The notes under the pieces: model-generated
What the model was told of the DNA's origin: nothing
The model's input: only the letters and a program-made list of their open reading frames with translations
Database searches by the model: none
Shown here: in pieces, positions 1 to 8,134 of the stretch
How positions within the stretch are numbered: the stretch's first letter is position 1
Layout of the letters: each line of letters begins with the position of its first letter
DNA from: Kitasatospora aureofaciens
GTDB lineage: Bacteria; Actinomycetota; Actinomycetes; Streptomycetales; Streptomycetaceae
Assembly: GCF_001188955.3 (NCBI RefSeq)
Contig: NZ_JPRF03000001.1
Coordinates: 62,001-126,000, forward strand
DNA length: 64,000 nt
Direction of reading: 5' to 3'
Made by a program: the position numbers and the translations under genes

Positions 1-1
1 C

Positions 2-958
2 GAGGTCTACCTGGTCAACCCGGGCAGCGGCGCCGTCTACGGCGAGATCGAGGGCCTCGCCCCCGGCACCACCCGCGCGCTCACCGCCACCATCGGCTCC
101 GGCGACTACGCCTGGCGCTGCGTGCCCACCGGCGGAACGTCCGTCACCTCCGCCACCGTGCACGTCACCGGCGGCGCCGAGGTCAAGGCCGTCAAGCCGG
201 TCTCCGAGGACGACCTCAAGGCCCCGCTGGACAGCTACAAGGACTACGTCAACAAGGGCCTCGCGACCCTGATGACGCAGACCCAGAAGATCCAGGCCGA
301 CGTACGGGCCGGCGACCTCGCCACCGCCAAGGCCGACTGGCTCACCGCCCACCTGCAGTACGCCTCGCTCGGCGCCGCCTACGGCACCTTCGCAGACCTC
401 GACAAGAAGATCGACGGCCGCCCCGACGGCTACGCCGACAAGGAGCAGGACCCGGGCTTCACCGGCTTCCTGCGCCTGGAGTACGGCCTGTGGCACGGCC
501 GGTCCGCCGCCGACCTGACGCCCGTCGCCGACGAGCTCGCCCAGAACGTCGCCAAGCTGGTGCACGACTTCCCCGGCCAGGACTTCGACCCGGGCGACCT
601 GCCGCTGCGCGCCCACGAGATCCTGGAGAACACCCTCCAGTTCGAGCTGACCGGCGACACCGACATGGGCAGCGGCACCAGCCTGGCCACCACCCAGGCC
701 AACCTGGCCGGCACCCAGGAGTTGCTGACCCTGCTGCAGCCGCTGCTCGACGAGCGCGACCCGCAGGTGCTGGTCCGGGTCAACGCCGGGATGAAGCGGG
801 TCGGCGACCTGGTCGCCGCCGCCCGCACCGCCGACGGCTGGACCCCGCTGGACAAGCTGCCCGCCGACACGCGGCGCCAGCTGAACGGAGCCACCGGCCA
901 GCTGCTCGAAGACCTCTCGCCCGTCCCCGCCCTGCTCGAGATCCGGAAGGCCGCCTGA
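2..958 (+). CDS. efeO: EfeO iron-uptake lipoprotein/periplasmic component, 5'-truncated
   Basis: The reading frame is open from the window edge, so the N-terminus lies outside. The first ~40 residues look like the end of the cupredoxin-like domain of EfeO (a short segment ending GSGDYAWRC), followed by a helical imelysin/M75 domain with [12 protein letters not shown], the usual metal-binding region, and [12 protein letters not shown]. EfeO passes ferrous or ferric iron to the EfeU permease at the cell surface. The stop overlaps the start of efeB by one base (TGATG), so the two genes are co-translated, and efeU is expected just upstream. Family assignment is firm; the iron role is inferred from the family. 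Confidence 0.93.
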   Translation, partial: EVYLVNPGSGAVYGEIEGLAPGTTRALTATIGSGDYAWRCVPTGGTSVTSATVHVTGGAEVKAVKPVSEDDLKAPLDSYKDYVNKGLATLMTQTQKIQADVRAGDLATAKADWLTAHLQYASLGAAYGTFADLDKKIDGRPDGYADKEQDPGFTGFLRLEYGLWHGRSAADLTPVADELAQNVAKLVHDFPGQDFDPGDLPLRAHEILENTLQFELTGDTDMGSGTSLATTQANLAGTQELLTLLQPLLDERDPQVLVRVNAGMKRVGDLVAAARTADGWTPLDKLPADTRRQLNGATGQLLEDLSPVPALLEIRKAA

Positions 959-2295
959 TGACCGACCACACCGCAGCCGCCGGCTCCTGCCCGTTCCCGC
1001 ACGCCGCAGCCGCTGCCGCCGCTGCCGAGCCGGTCGTCGAGCAGGGCGCCTGCCCGGCCGGTCCGGCCCGCCGCAGCTTCGTCCGGGCCGCGCTCGGCGC
1101 GGGCGCCGGGGCCGCCGTCCTCGCCGGTGGGGCGTTCGGCCTGGGCGCCGAGCCGGCCGCCGCCGGGGACACCCACCAGACGAAGTCCGGCGCCGTCCCG
1201 TTCCACGGCGACCACCAGGCCGGGATCACCACCCCGGCCCCCGGCTACGCCGCCTTCGTCTCCTGCCAGGTGATCGCCCAGGACCGCAAGGGCCTGGAGG
1301 ACCTGTTCAGGACCCTGACCGAGCGGATCCGCTTCCTCACCGCCGGCGGCACCCCGCCCGACCTCGGCGTCGGCGCCCCGCCGTCCGACAGCGGCATCCT
1401 CGGCCCCGTCGTGCCCACCGACAACCTCACCGTCACCGTCGGCGTCGGTGCCTCGCTGTTCGACGACCGCTTCGGCCTCGCCAAGGCCAAGCCGGTCAAG
1501 CTGACGCCGATGAAGACCTTCCCCAACGACAACCTCCGGGCCGACGAGCTGCACGGCGACCTCTCGCTGCAGATCTGCGCCGACCGGCAGGACACCGTGC
1601 TGCACGCGCTGCGCGACATCACCCGGCACACCCGCGGCGGGATGCAGATCCTCTGGCGGATAGACGGCTTCCAGAACCAGTCCCGCCCGGACGGCGCCCA
1701 GCGCAACCTGCTCGGCTTCAAGGACGGCATAGTCAACCCGGACACCACCTCCACCCGGGAGATGGACCGGCTGATCTGGGTCAACGACGGCATGGGCGAG
1801 CCCGCCTGGGCGACCGGCGGCAGCTACCAGGTGATCCGGATCATCCGGATGCTGATCGAGTTCTGGGACCGGGTCAAGCTCAGCGAGCAGGAGAAGATGT
1901 TCGGCCGCCGCCGCGACACCGGCGCGCCGCTGGACGGCCACCAGGAGAACGACGCGCCGGACTACGGCAAGGACCCGGACGGCAAGGCGATCCCGCTCAA
2001 CGCGCACATCCGCCTGGCCAACCCGCGCACCGCCGACACCGACACCTCGCGCATCCTGCGCCGCGGCTTCAACTACGACCGGGGCGTCGACAAGGCGGGC
2101 AACCTGGACATGGGCCTGGTGTTCTGCTGCTACCAGCAGGACGTGGTGCGGCAGTTCGAGGCCACCCAGACCCGGCTGATCGACGAGCCACTGGTGGACT
2201 ACATCTCGCCGACCGGCGGCGGGTACTTCTTCGTCCTGCCCGGCGTGAAGGACGACGCCGACTGGCTGGGGCGGGGGCTGCTGGCCGCCGTCTGA
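958..2295 (+). CDS. efeB: EfeB, Tat-exported deferrochelatase/DyP-type haem peroxidase
   Basis: A 445-aa DyP-type peroxidase. The start ATG overlaps the efeO stop. An unusual Cys/Ala-rich leader (~35 residues) precedes a twin-arginine motif RRSFVRA and a hydrophobic Ala/Gly stretch, so Tat export of the folded haem protein is expected. The DyP signature GFKDG lies near residue 253 and a candidate proximal haem histidine is in NAHIRLANP near residue 349. In EfeUOB systems EfeB oxidises ferrous iron or strips iron from haem, working with EfeO and the EfeU permease. Length and gene order fit the family. There is no obvious separate promoter, so expression should follow efeO. Confidence 0.95.
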   Translation: MTDHTAAAGSCPFPHAAAAAAAAEPVVEQGACPAGPARRSFVRAALGAGAGAAVLAGGAFGLGAEPAAAGDTHQTKSGAVPFHGDHQAGITTPAPGYAAFVSCQVIAQDRKGLEDLFRTLTERIRFLTAGGTPPDLGVGAPPSDSGILGPVVPTDNLTVTVGVGASLFDDRFGLAKAKPVKLTPMKTFPNDNLRADELHGDLSLQICADRQDTVLHALRDITRHTRGGMQILWRIDGFQNQSRPDGAQRNLLGFKDGIVNPDTTSTREMDRLIWVNDGMGEPAWATGGSYQVIRIIRMLIEFWDRVKLSEQEKMFGRRRDTGAPLDGHQENDAPDYGKDPDGKAIPLNAHIRLANPRTADTDTSRILRRGFNYDRGVDKAGNLDMGLVFCCYQQDVVRQFEATQTRLIDEPLVDYISPTGGGYFFVLPGVKDDADWLGRGLLAAV

Positions 2296-2319
2296 GGTCT
2301 GAGGTCCTGAGGTGACGTC

Positions 2320-2649
2320 GCCAGGGGCCGGGGTACCGGTTCGGCGGTGTTCGTACAGCCGGTCCGGGGCGATCCGGGCCACGGACGGCAGGAAGCCCGC
2401 ATCCGGGTCGTCGGGCATCGCCGGGCCCGCGAGGACGGCCCGGCAGCCCGGGTGGAACAGCTGCTCCGGCCCCAGGGCCGGGTGCACTTCGCGGACGGTC
2501 ACGAGGGCCTCGCGCACCTGGGCCCGACCGGCCCGCTCCGCCAACCGCAGGACCGCCAGGTAGGCGACCCGCTCGCGCACGTGCGGGCAGCCGAGTCCAT
2601 CGGCGCGGGCGAAGTGCCGTGCGGCCCGGTCCAGGCCGCCGTCCTCGGG
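2320..2649 (-). pseudogene. Orphan coding fragment after thpR, no stop of its own
   Basis: On the minus strand, directly after the thpR TAG and in the same frame, about 95 codons have strongly GC-biased third positions and protein-like composition (for example LFHPGCRAVLAGP and FLPSVARIAPDRLYEH). A GTG at 2580 could start a shorter product. The bias fades near 2320, and the frame then continues without a stop deep into the antisense of efeB, so the natural 3' end seems lost. I do not recognise the family. It could be a truncated gene whose tail was replaced when efeB was juxtaposed, or chance coding bias in a GC-rich spacer. Confidence 0.35.
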
Positions 2650-2652
2650 CTG

Positions 2653-3270
2653 CTACGGCCCGGTGGGGGCGTCCTCGGCCCGGGCCCGGACGGCGACGCC
2701 GAGTCGCCACGCCGCGATGTCGCGGTAGCGGATCGGCCCGGGGCCGCGGCCGATGTTGCTGCCGACGAGGTGCAGGCGTTCGGCCTGCCACGGCCGGCCC
2801 ACGAACCCGCTCAGCCCGGCTGCGGCCCGCGGCACGCTGTCCGGGTCGTCCCGGCGGGCCCGGGCCAGCGTCAGGTGCGGGCGCAGCGGTCGGTCCCTGA
2901 ACCCGATCCCGCAGGACGTCACCACCTCCCGGACGGCGGCGGCGAGCCGGTGCAGCCCCTCCAGGTCGCCGTCGATCCCGCTCCACAGCAGCCGCTCGTC
3001 GAAGTGGCCGCCGCCCCGCAGGCCCAGCCGCAGGGCGGGACACGACGCGACCGGACCGGCCAGGGCCGCCTGCAGCGGCGGAACCACGGCGGACGGCTGC
3101 TCGCCGAGGAAGGCCAGGGTGATGTGCCAGTCCTCGATCCGGTTCCACCGCAGCCGCGGGTACCCGGCGTAGGCCGGCTGCAGGGCCCGGCCCAGTTCGT
3201 CCTTGGCGTCGTCGGGCGGAGCCAGGGCCACGAAGAGGCGCCGGGTCGGGGGTTCCGGGTGATCGTGCAC
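2653..3270 (-). CDS. thpR: RNA 2',3'-cyclic phosphodiesterase (2H phosphoesterase, ThpR family)
   Basis: A 205-aa protein starting at GTG. It carries both HxTx signatures of the 2H phosphoesterase superfamily, HITL at residue 49 and HLTL at residue 132, about 80 residues apart as in the 2'-5' RNA ligase family. These enzymes open RNA 2',3'-cyclic phosphates to 2'-phosphates in the cytoplasm; ligase activity is seen in vitro. It begins 90 bp downstream of the sensor kinase gene, behind a hairpin terminator, so it is probably transcribed separately. The start has no strong ribosome-binding site. The same frame continues past its TAG stop into an orphan coding stretch. Confidence 0.88.
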   Translation of the reverse strand: MHDHPEPPTRRLFVALAPPDDAKDELGRALQPAYAGYPRLRWNRIEDWHITLAFLGEQPSAVVPPLQAALAGPVASCPALRLGLRGGGHFDERLLWSGIDGDLEGLHRLAAAVREVVTSCGIGFRDRPLRPHLTLARARRDDPDSVPRAAAGLSGFVGRPWQAERLHLVGSNIGRGPGPIRYRDIAAWRLGVAVRARAEDAPTGP

Positions 3271-3304
3271 GAGGGATTTCTAGCACTCCGGAACCGGCCG
3301 CCGA

Positions 3305-3334
3305 CGAGGGCGTGATCCGAAAGACACGCCCTCG
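3305..3334 (-). terminator. Hairpin between the two-component operon and thpR
   Basis: A perfect 10-bp stem (CGAGGGCGTG with its complement) around a 10-base loop lies 27 bp beyond the stop of the sensor kinase gene and before thpR. It has no U-tract, as is usual in streptomycetes. The position fits a terminator for the response regulator-kinase transcript. Confidence 0.6.
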
Positions 3335-3360
3335 CGCCCGCCCCGGCCGGTCGATGGTCG

Positions 3361-4746
3361 TCAGTCGCCGAGGGTGAAGCCGATCACGGCGCCGCCGCCC
3401 TTGCGGTTGGCGGCGAAGGCGGTGCCGCCGTGGGAGCGGGCCACCTCGGCGACGATGGCCAGGCCCAGGCCCGAACCGGGGAGGCTGCGGGCGGCGGTGG
3501 CGCGGTAGAAGCGGTCGAAGATCCGGTCGAGGTCGGCCGCGTCGACGCCCGGCCCGCGGTCGCGGACCTCGACCCGCTGGCCGCGCGCCACCACCTCGAT
3601 CGGGGACGTCCCGGCCGGGTCGAACTTGGCCGCGTTGTCCAGCAGGTTGTTCACCGCGCGGGCCAGCGCGTCCGGGCGGGCGATGACGACCGTGCCGTCC
3701 GTGTCCACGGTGATCTCCCGGTCGCTGCGCCGACGGGCCTGGGCGGCGGCCTCGTGCACCACCTCCGCGAGCACCACCTCGACCGGGTCCTCGTCCGCCT
3801 TGCGGTCGGCCGCGAGCGCCACCAGCTCCTCCACCAGCTCGGTCAACTCCCGGGCCTCCTCGGAGAGGTCGGCGAGCAGGGCGGCGCGCTCGGCGGGCGG
3901 CAGCCGGTCGATGCTGGGCAGCACCGAGAGGTTGGTGCGCAGACTGGTCAGCGGGGTGCGCAGCTCGTGCCCGGCGTCCTGGACGAGTCGGCGCTGGTTC
4001 TCCTTGGCGGTGGCGAGGCGGACCAGCATCCGGTCGAAGGCGCGGCCGAGCCGGCCCACCTCGTCCGTCCCGGCGGCCGGCACCGGGACGTCCAACCGGC
4101 CGCTGGACGCGACCAGTTCGGCGGCATCGGTGAGCCGGACCAGCCGGCCGGTGATCCGTCCGGCGACCAGCCAGCCGGCCCCGCCCGCCACCAGCACGAC
4201 GGCGGCCACCACGGCCACCATCTGGGTGCGCAGCCGCGCCAGCAGCAGCTCGACGTCGTCGAGTCGCTGCACGACCTGGACGGCCCCGCGGCCGCCGCCG
4301 AGCGAGACCACCCCCACCCGCCAGGTGGCGCCGGGGAGGTCGCACTCGTAGGTCACCGTCCGGGCGGGGGCCTCGGCGTGGGCGAGCGCGCGCTCGTCCG
4401 GGGTGGTGGGCAGGACGACGCGGGAGGTGCCCGGGAGGACGGCCCCGCTGGAGTCGAGGGCCTGCGCGGTGACCCGGATCGGGTGCAGCAGCTGCTCACC
4501 CAGCCCGCTCGGGCCGTTGAAGTCCCCCGGGTACAGCTTCTCGCGCTCGACCTGGCCGCTCACCGCGTGGACGGCGGAGTTGAAGTCGTCCGCTTCGTCG
4601 TCCCGGATCAGGGCGGCGGCGGCGCGGTAGCCGAGCGTGCCGATCAGCACCGCGACCAGCGCCGCCATCGCCGCGAAGGCGAGCGAGAGGGTGGTGCGCA
4701 GGCCCGGGCGGGGCAGGCGGGGGCGGCGGACCGCGGGGCCGGTCAC
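3361..4746 (-). CDS. Membrane sensor histidine kinase (HAMP, HisKA, HATPase)
   Basis: A 461-aa kinase starting at GTG. Transmembrane helices are near residues 20-40 and 175-197, bracketing a ~135-residue extracytoplasmic sensor. A HAMP region follows (LVAGRITGRLVRL), then the phosphoacceptor H260 in DAGHELRTPL, an N box NNLLDNAAKF, a G1 box DRGPGVD and a G2 box GSGLGLAIV. The order and spacing match MprB/CseC-like actinobacterial kinases. It overlaps the upstream response regulator by 4 bp (GTGA), so the two proteins are made together as a two-component system. The signal is unknown; the neighbours (efe genes, gltD) do not settle it. Confidence 0.93.
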   Translation of the reverse strand: MTGPAVRRPRLPRPGLRTTLSLAFAAMAALVAVLIGTLGYRAAAALIRDDEADDFNSAVHAVSGQVEREKLYPGDFNGPSGLGEQLLHPIRVTAQALDSSGAVLPGTSRVVLPTTPDERALAHAEAPARTVTYECDLPGATWRVGVVSLGGGRGAVQVVQRLDDVELLLARLRTQMVAVVAAVVLVAGGAGWLVAGRITGRLVRLTDAAELVASSGRLDVPVPAAGTDEVGRLGRAFDRMLVRLATAKENQRRLVQDAGHELRTPLTSLRTNLSVLPSIDRLPPAERAALLADLSEEARELTELVEELVALAADRKADEDPVEVVLAEVVHEAAAQARRRSDREITVDTDGTVVIARPDALARAVNNLLDNAAKFDPAGTSPIEVVARGQRVEVRDRGPGVDAADLDRIFDRFYRATAARSLPGSGLGLAIVAEVARSHGGTAFAANRKGGGAVIGFTLGD

Positions 4747-5426
4747 GGCTCGCGCAGCGTGTAGCCGACGCCGCGGACGGTGTGGATCAGCGGGGCGAGG
4801 CCGGGGCGGTCGAGCTTGCGCCGCAGGTAGCCGATGAACACCGCGAGGTTCTTCGAGCCGGGGCCGAAGTCGTAGCCCCAGATCCGCTCGTACAGGGTGG
4901 TCTGGTCGAGGACGGCGCCGGCGTTGCGGGTGAGCAGCTCCAGCAGGTCGAACTCGGTGCGGGACAGCTCCAGTTCGCGTCCGCTGCGCCAGGCCCGGCG
5001 GGCGGGCGGCTCGACCCGCAGGTCGGCGACGATCAGCACGTCCTCCGGGGTGTCGGCCGGGGGGTTGCGACGCAGCAGGGCGCGCAGCCGGGCGAACAGC
5101 TCGTCCACGTCGAAGGGTTTGACCAGGTAGTCGTCGGCCCCGGCGTCGAGCCCGGCGATCCGGTCCGGGACCTCGACCCGGGCGGTGAGCATCAGCACCG
5201 GGGTGCGGTCCCCGGCGGCGCGCAGCCGGCGGCAGACCTCCAGGCCGTCCGGGGCCGGCATCATCACGTCGAGCACCAGGACGTCGGGGCGCTGCTCGGC
5301 GAGGACGGCGAGGGTCTGGGTGCCGTCAGCGGCTATCCGCACCCGGTAGCCCTCGAGCGTCAGGGCTCGGGTGAGCGAGTCGCGGATGGCGCGGTCGTCC
5401 TCGGCGATCAGCACGGTGTGGGTCAT
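4743..5426 (-). CDS. OmpR/MprA-type response regulator
   Basis: A 227-aa regulator with a receiver domain (acidic pocket EDD at residues 9-11, phosphoacceptor D53 in VLDVMMP, conserved Lys in VKPFDVDEL) and a C-terminal winged helix ending in HTVRGVGYTL, the OmpR/PhoB signature. The frame is open further upstream, but ATG 5426 is chosen because the family consensus THTVLIAEDD begins there. It precedes and overlaps the kinase by 4 bp. The gene is divergent from gltD with 164 bp between starts, which must hold both promoters. Confidence 0.94.
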   Translation of the reverse strand: MTHTVLIAEDDRAIRDSLTRALTLEGYRVRIAADGTQTLAVLAEQRPDVLVLDVMMPAPDGLEVCRRLRAAGDRTPVLMLTARVEVPDRIAGLDAGADDYLVKPFDVDELFARLRALLRRNPPADTPEDVLIVADLRVEPPARRAWRSGRELELSRTEFDLLELLTRNAGAVLDQTTLYERIWGYDFGPGSKNLAVFIGYLRRKLDRPGLAPLIHTVRGVGYTLREP

Positions 5427-5590
5427 GGGGGAGATTCTCCCTGGCGTGCTCACGGCAGTGGAGAGCGGGGCGCGGGGTTCCTGCCCGCCGCGGGTTTCGC
5501 GCTCTGCTTCGTGGGCGTACGGTGGCCACACGGTGGTGTCCCGCCGGGTGTGCCGCCGGTCCGTGTCGGCACGTCCCGCCGGAGGCCGCG

Positions 5591-7084
5591 ATGGCAGAGC
5601 GGATGGCCTTCCTCACCACCCCGCGCACGGAGCGGGAGCGGCGCGACGCGCGGGAGCGGCTGGGGGACCGGCGGGAGGTGTACCGGCCGGGGGCCCTGCT
5701 GCCGGTGGTGGGCGGGCAGGCGGCGCGCTGCATGGACTGCGGACTGCCGTTCTGCCACGCGGCCTGCCCGCTGGGGAACCTGGTGCCGGAGTGGAACCGA
5801 CTGGCGGCGGACGGGGACTGGCGGGCCGCCGCCGCCCGGCTGCTGGCCACGAACAACTTCCCGGAGTTCACCGGGCGGCTCTGCCCGGCGCCGTGCGAGA
5901 GCGCCTGCGTGCTGGCGATCGACGGGGCCGCGGTGACGATCAAGAACGTGGAGCTGGCGATCGCCGACCGGGCCTTGGAAGAGGGCTGGGACGGGCCGTT
6001 GCCGCCGGAACGGCGGGGTGCCGTCCGGCGGGTGGCGGTGATCGGCTCGGGCCCGGCCGGGCTGGCCGCCGCCCAGCAGCTGACCCGGGCCGGGCACGCG
6101 ACCACGGTCTACGAGCGGGCCGACCGCGCGGGCGGGCTGCTGCGCTACGGGATCCCGCCGTTCCGGCTGGAGAAGCACCGGCTGGACCGGCGGCTCGACC
6201 AACTGCGGTCCGAGGGAACCGAGTTCCGCACCGGGGTGTGGGCCGGGCGGGACGTCACGGGGGAGTGGCTGCGGGCCGAGTACGACGCGGTGGTGGTCGC
6301 GGTGGGCGCGACCGCCCACCGGGAACCGGCCGTGCCCGGGCGCCGGCTGCCCGGGGTGCATCCGGCGATGGAGTACCTGACCTGGGCGAACCGGGTGGAC
6401 GAGGGGGACCTCGCGAACTCGCCGCTGTCCGCGGAGGGCAGGCGGGTGGTGATCGTCGGCGGCGGGGACACCGCGGCCGACTGCCTGGGGACGGCGCTGC
6501 GCCAGGGCGCGGCCGCGGTCACCCAGTTCGACATCAACCCGCGCCCGCCGCGGCGCCGGGCGCCGGGGCAGCCCTGGCCGGTCCACCCGAAGGTGTACCG
6601 GGTGACCACCTCGCACGAGGAGGCGGGGGCGGTGGCGGGAGGTCCGGAGCCGTCGGCGGAGGACGGCCGGGTGTTCCAGGCGGTGACGGTCGGGTTCGAG
6701 CCGGGGCCGGACGGGCAGCTGGCGGCCGTCCGCTTCGCCTCGTGCGCGGAGGGCGGGCGTGAGGCCCGGGCGGGCACCGAGCGGGTGCTGCCGGCGCAGC
6801 TGGCGCTGCTCGCGCTGGGCTTCAGCGGGCCGGAGCCGGACCAGCCGCTGTTCGCCCAACTCGGCCTGGCCGTCGGGCCGGAGGGCGTGCTGGAGCGGGA
6901 CGACGGGTTCGGCACCGCCACCGAGGGGGTGTTCGTCGCCGGGGACGCCGGGCGGGGCCAGTCACTGATCGTCTGGGCGATCGCCGAGGGCCGGTCGGCG
7001 GCCGCCGCGGTGGACCGCTACCTGCGCGGACGGACCGAACTCCCGGCGCCGGTGGGGGCGTCGGCGCGGGCGCTCACGCCGTGA
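5591..7084 (+). CDS. gltD: Glutamate synthase small subunit-like FAD/NADPH oxidoreductase (GltD family)
   Basis: A 497-aa protein. The start ATG is preceded by GGAGG at 5580-5584; a longer frame from 5522 lacks support. The N-terminus has the Cys-rich iron-sulfur region RCMDCGLPFCHAACPLGN, followed by the FAD motif GSGPAGLAAA near residue 155 and the NADPH motif GGGDTAADC near 297, then a C-terminal FAD site with VAGDAGRGQSL. In GOGAT this subunit passes NADPH electrons to the large subunit GltB, which makes two glutamates from glutamine and 2-oxoglutarate. No gltB is adjacent, so it is either a displaced partner or a stand-alone GltD-like electron donor. Confidence 0.92.
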   Translation: MAERMAFLTTPRTERERRDARERLGDRREVYRPGALLPVVGGQAARCMDCGLPFCHAACPLGNLVPEWNRLAADGDWRAAAARLLATNNFPEFTGRLCPAPCESACVLAIDGAAVTIKNVELAIADRALEEGWDGPLPPERRGAVRRVAVIGSGPAGLAAAQQLTRAGHATTVYERADRAGGLLRYGIPPFRLEKHRLDRRLDQLRSEGTEFRTGVWAGRDVTGEWLRAEYDAVVVAVGATAHREPAVPGRRLPGVHPAMEYLTWANRVDEGDLANSPLSAEGRRVVIVGGGDTAADCLGTALRQGAAAVTQFDINPRPPRRRAPGQPWPVHPKVYRVTTSHEEAGAVAGGPEPSAEDGRVFQAVTVGFEPGPDGQLAAVRFASCAEGGREARAGTERVLPAQLALLALGFSGPEPDQPLFAQLGLAVGPEGVLERDDGFGTATEGVFVAGDAGRGQSLIVWAIAEGRSAAAAVDRYLRGRTELPAPVGASARALTP

Positions 7085-7116
7085 GGGCGGGGGCGCCCGC
7101 GCCGGGCGGTCCGGGG

Positions 7117-7223
7117 TCAGCCGAGGCGTACGTCAGTTGAGGCAGTGGGTCGGCCGGGGCCTGGGCTCAGTTGAGGCCGGGTCGGCTGGGACCTGGGGCC
7201 AGCTGAGGCCGGGGCTCAGCCGA
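7117..7223. repeat. Degenerate repeats between gltD and the HNH gene
   Basis: The motif TCAGYYGAGGC recurs at 7117, 7133, 7167, 7199 and 7216. The copies at 7133 and 7167 belong to 33-34 bp units sharing GTCGGC and CCTGGG blocks. The last copy contains the stop codon and final codons (GLG) of the convergent HNH gene, so the array looks like repeated duplication of that gene's 3' end. A role as bidirectional terminator or spacer is possible but unproven. Confidence 0.55.
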
Positions 7224-7785
7224 GGCCGAGGACCGAGAGGGCGGTGGTCCAGTCGGTGGCGATGGCCTGCTGGGCGGGCACCAGGTTCACCTGGTGGTTG
7301 CAGACGGCGCGGTAGAGCTTGTACTCCACGGTGTCCTTGTCGGTGGAGGACAGGCCGCTCGTGCCGGTGGCGTAGCGCGGCTCGGGCCAGAGGTTGTTCG
7401 GGTCGGTCGGGTTGCCGCCGAGCGACAGCGGGATGAAGTGGTCCTCCTCGTAGTCCGCCGTGCTGGTGTCGTCGTAGCCGTACTGGGCGATCTGCTGGAC
7501 CTTCAGGCGGTTGGTGTACGTGGTGGACGGGCGGATCGAGGTGCTGTAGCCCGCGACGCAGATGGTGGAGTCGATGGTGTCCTGGGTGACGTCCGGGTTG
7601 GTGGCGCCGGGGGTGCAGGACGGGTCGGGCAGCGGCAGGTAGGCCTGGGAGCAGGTCGCGTCGAGGGCGGCGCGGGTGTGCGCGGCGGCGGTGGGGGCGG
7701 CGTGCGCGGTACCGGCGGTCGCGAGGGCGGCCGCGGCGAGCACCACGGTGGCGACGGCGGGGGCGATGCGGTGGGCACGAAGCAT
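7216..7785 (-). CDS. Secreted HNH-endonuclease-fold protein
   Basis: A 189-aa protein. A good signal peptide spans residues 1-30 (positive N-terminus, Ala/Val-rich core, cleavage near AHAAP), so the product is secreted. The mature part contains four Cys and a degenerate HNH core EEDHFIPLSLGGNPTDPNNLWPE, in which the DH and the NLWPE asparagine are the expected metal/catalytic residues. Small secreted HNH proteins of this type are common in streptomycetes; they may degrade extracellular DNA, but activity is an inference. The ATG is preceded by GGGAG. It is convergent with gltD. Confidence 0.82.
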   Translation of the reverse strand: MLRAHRIAPAVATVVLAAAALATAGTAHAAPTAAAHTRAALDATCSQAYLPLPDPSCTPGATNPDVTQDTIDSTICVAGYSTSIRPSTTYTNRLKVQQIAQYGYDDTSTADYEEDHFIPLSLGGNPTDPNNLWPEPRYATGTSGLSSTDKDTVEYKLYRAVCNHQVNLVPAQQAIATDWTTALSVLGLG

Positions 7786-8134
7786 GTGGGGAGCTCCCTG
7801 TCACGGGCCCGGCGCGGGGTGCCGGGCGGTGTGTGTCCATGTCACCATCTGCGGGTCTATGCGAGTAGACAGGGGGCGGTGAATATCTCACAAAGTGTCA
7901 GTCAACGTTCTCGCAGGAAGATTTCGCTTGACGCGGACGCGGACGCGGACGCGGGAGACGGGCGAGTGAGCGGGCGGGCGGGCAGGCGTGTGCGTGGTGA
8001 AGAGGCGTGTGGTGGGGCCGCCCGCCGGTGCGCACCTCCGCGCGACCCGCGGTGCGCCACGAGCCGTCGCCCGCGTCGGGTGCCCGTCGCGACCAGGGGT
8101 AGGTGCCGGGCAGCAGACGACGGAGGGGGCCGCC
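7786..8134. other. Intergenic region upstream of both flanking divergent genes
   Basis: A 349-bp spacer between the divergent HNH gene and the 902-aa unknown gene. It holds a relatively AT-rich block at 7855-7930, where promoters for both sides are likely, then a hexamer repeat (7930-7953) and a G-rich tract. A GGAGGGGG ribosome-binding site sits at 8122, six bases before the unknown gene. A frame that extends that gene upstream to 7988 has poor coding character and was not used. No RNA gene was recognised. Confidence 0.5.
7930..7953. repeat. Tandem hexamer (GACGCG)x4
   Basis: Four exact copies of GACGCG run head to tail in the spacer upstream of the unknown operon, about 180 bp before its start codon. 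It is a short slippage-prone tract of the kind also seen at 12058-12093. Confidence 0.8.

Noticed and set aside
430..2580. 716-codon open frame antisense to efeB
   Set aside because: Only its first ~90 codons look protein-like; the rest mirrors efeB codons, as expected for antisense frames in high-GC DNA.
7988..8134. 49-residue upstream extension of the 902-aa unknown protein
   Set aside because: Basic, low-quality sequence without an RBS, whereas ATG 8135 has GGAGGGGG at ideal spacing.
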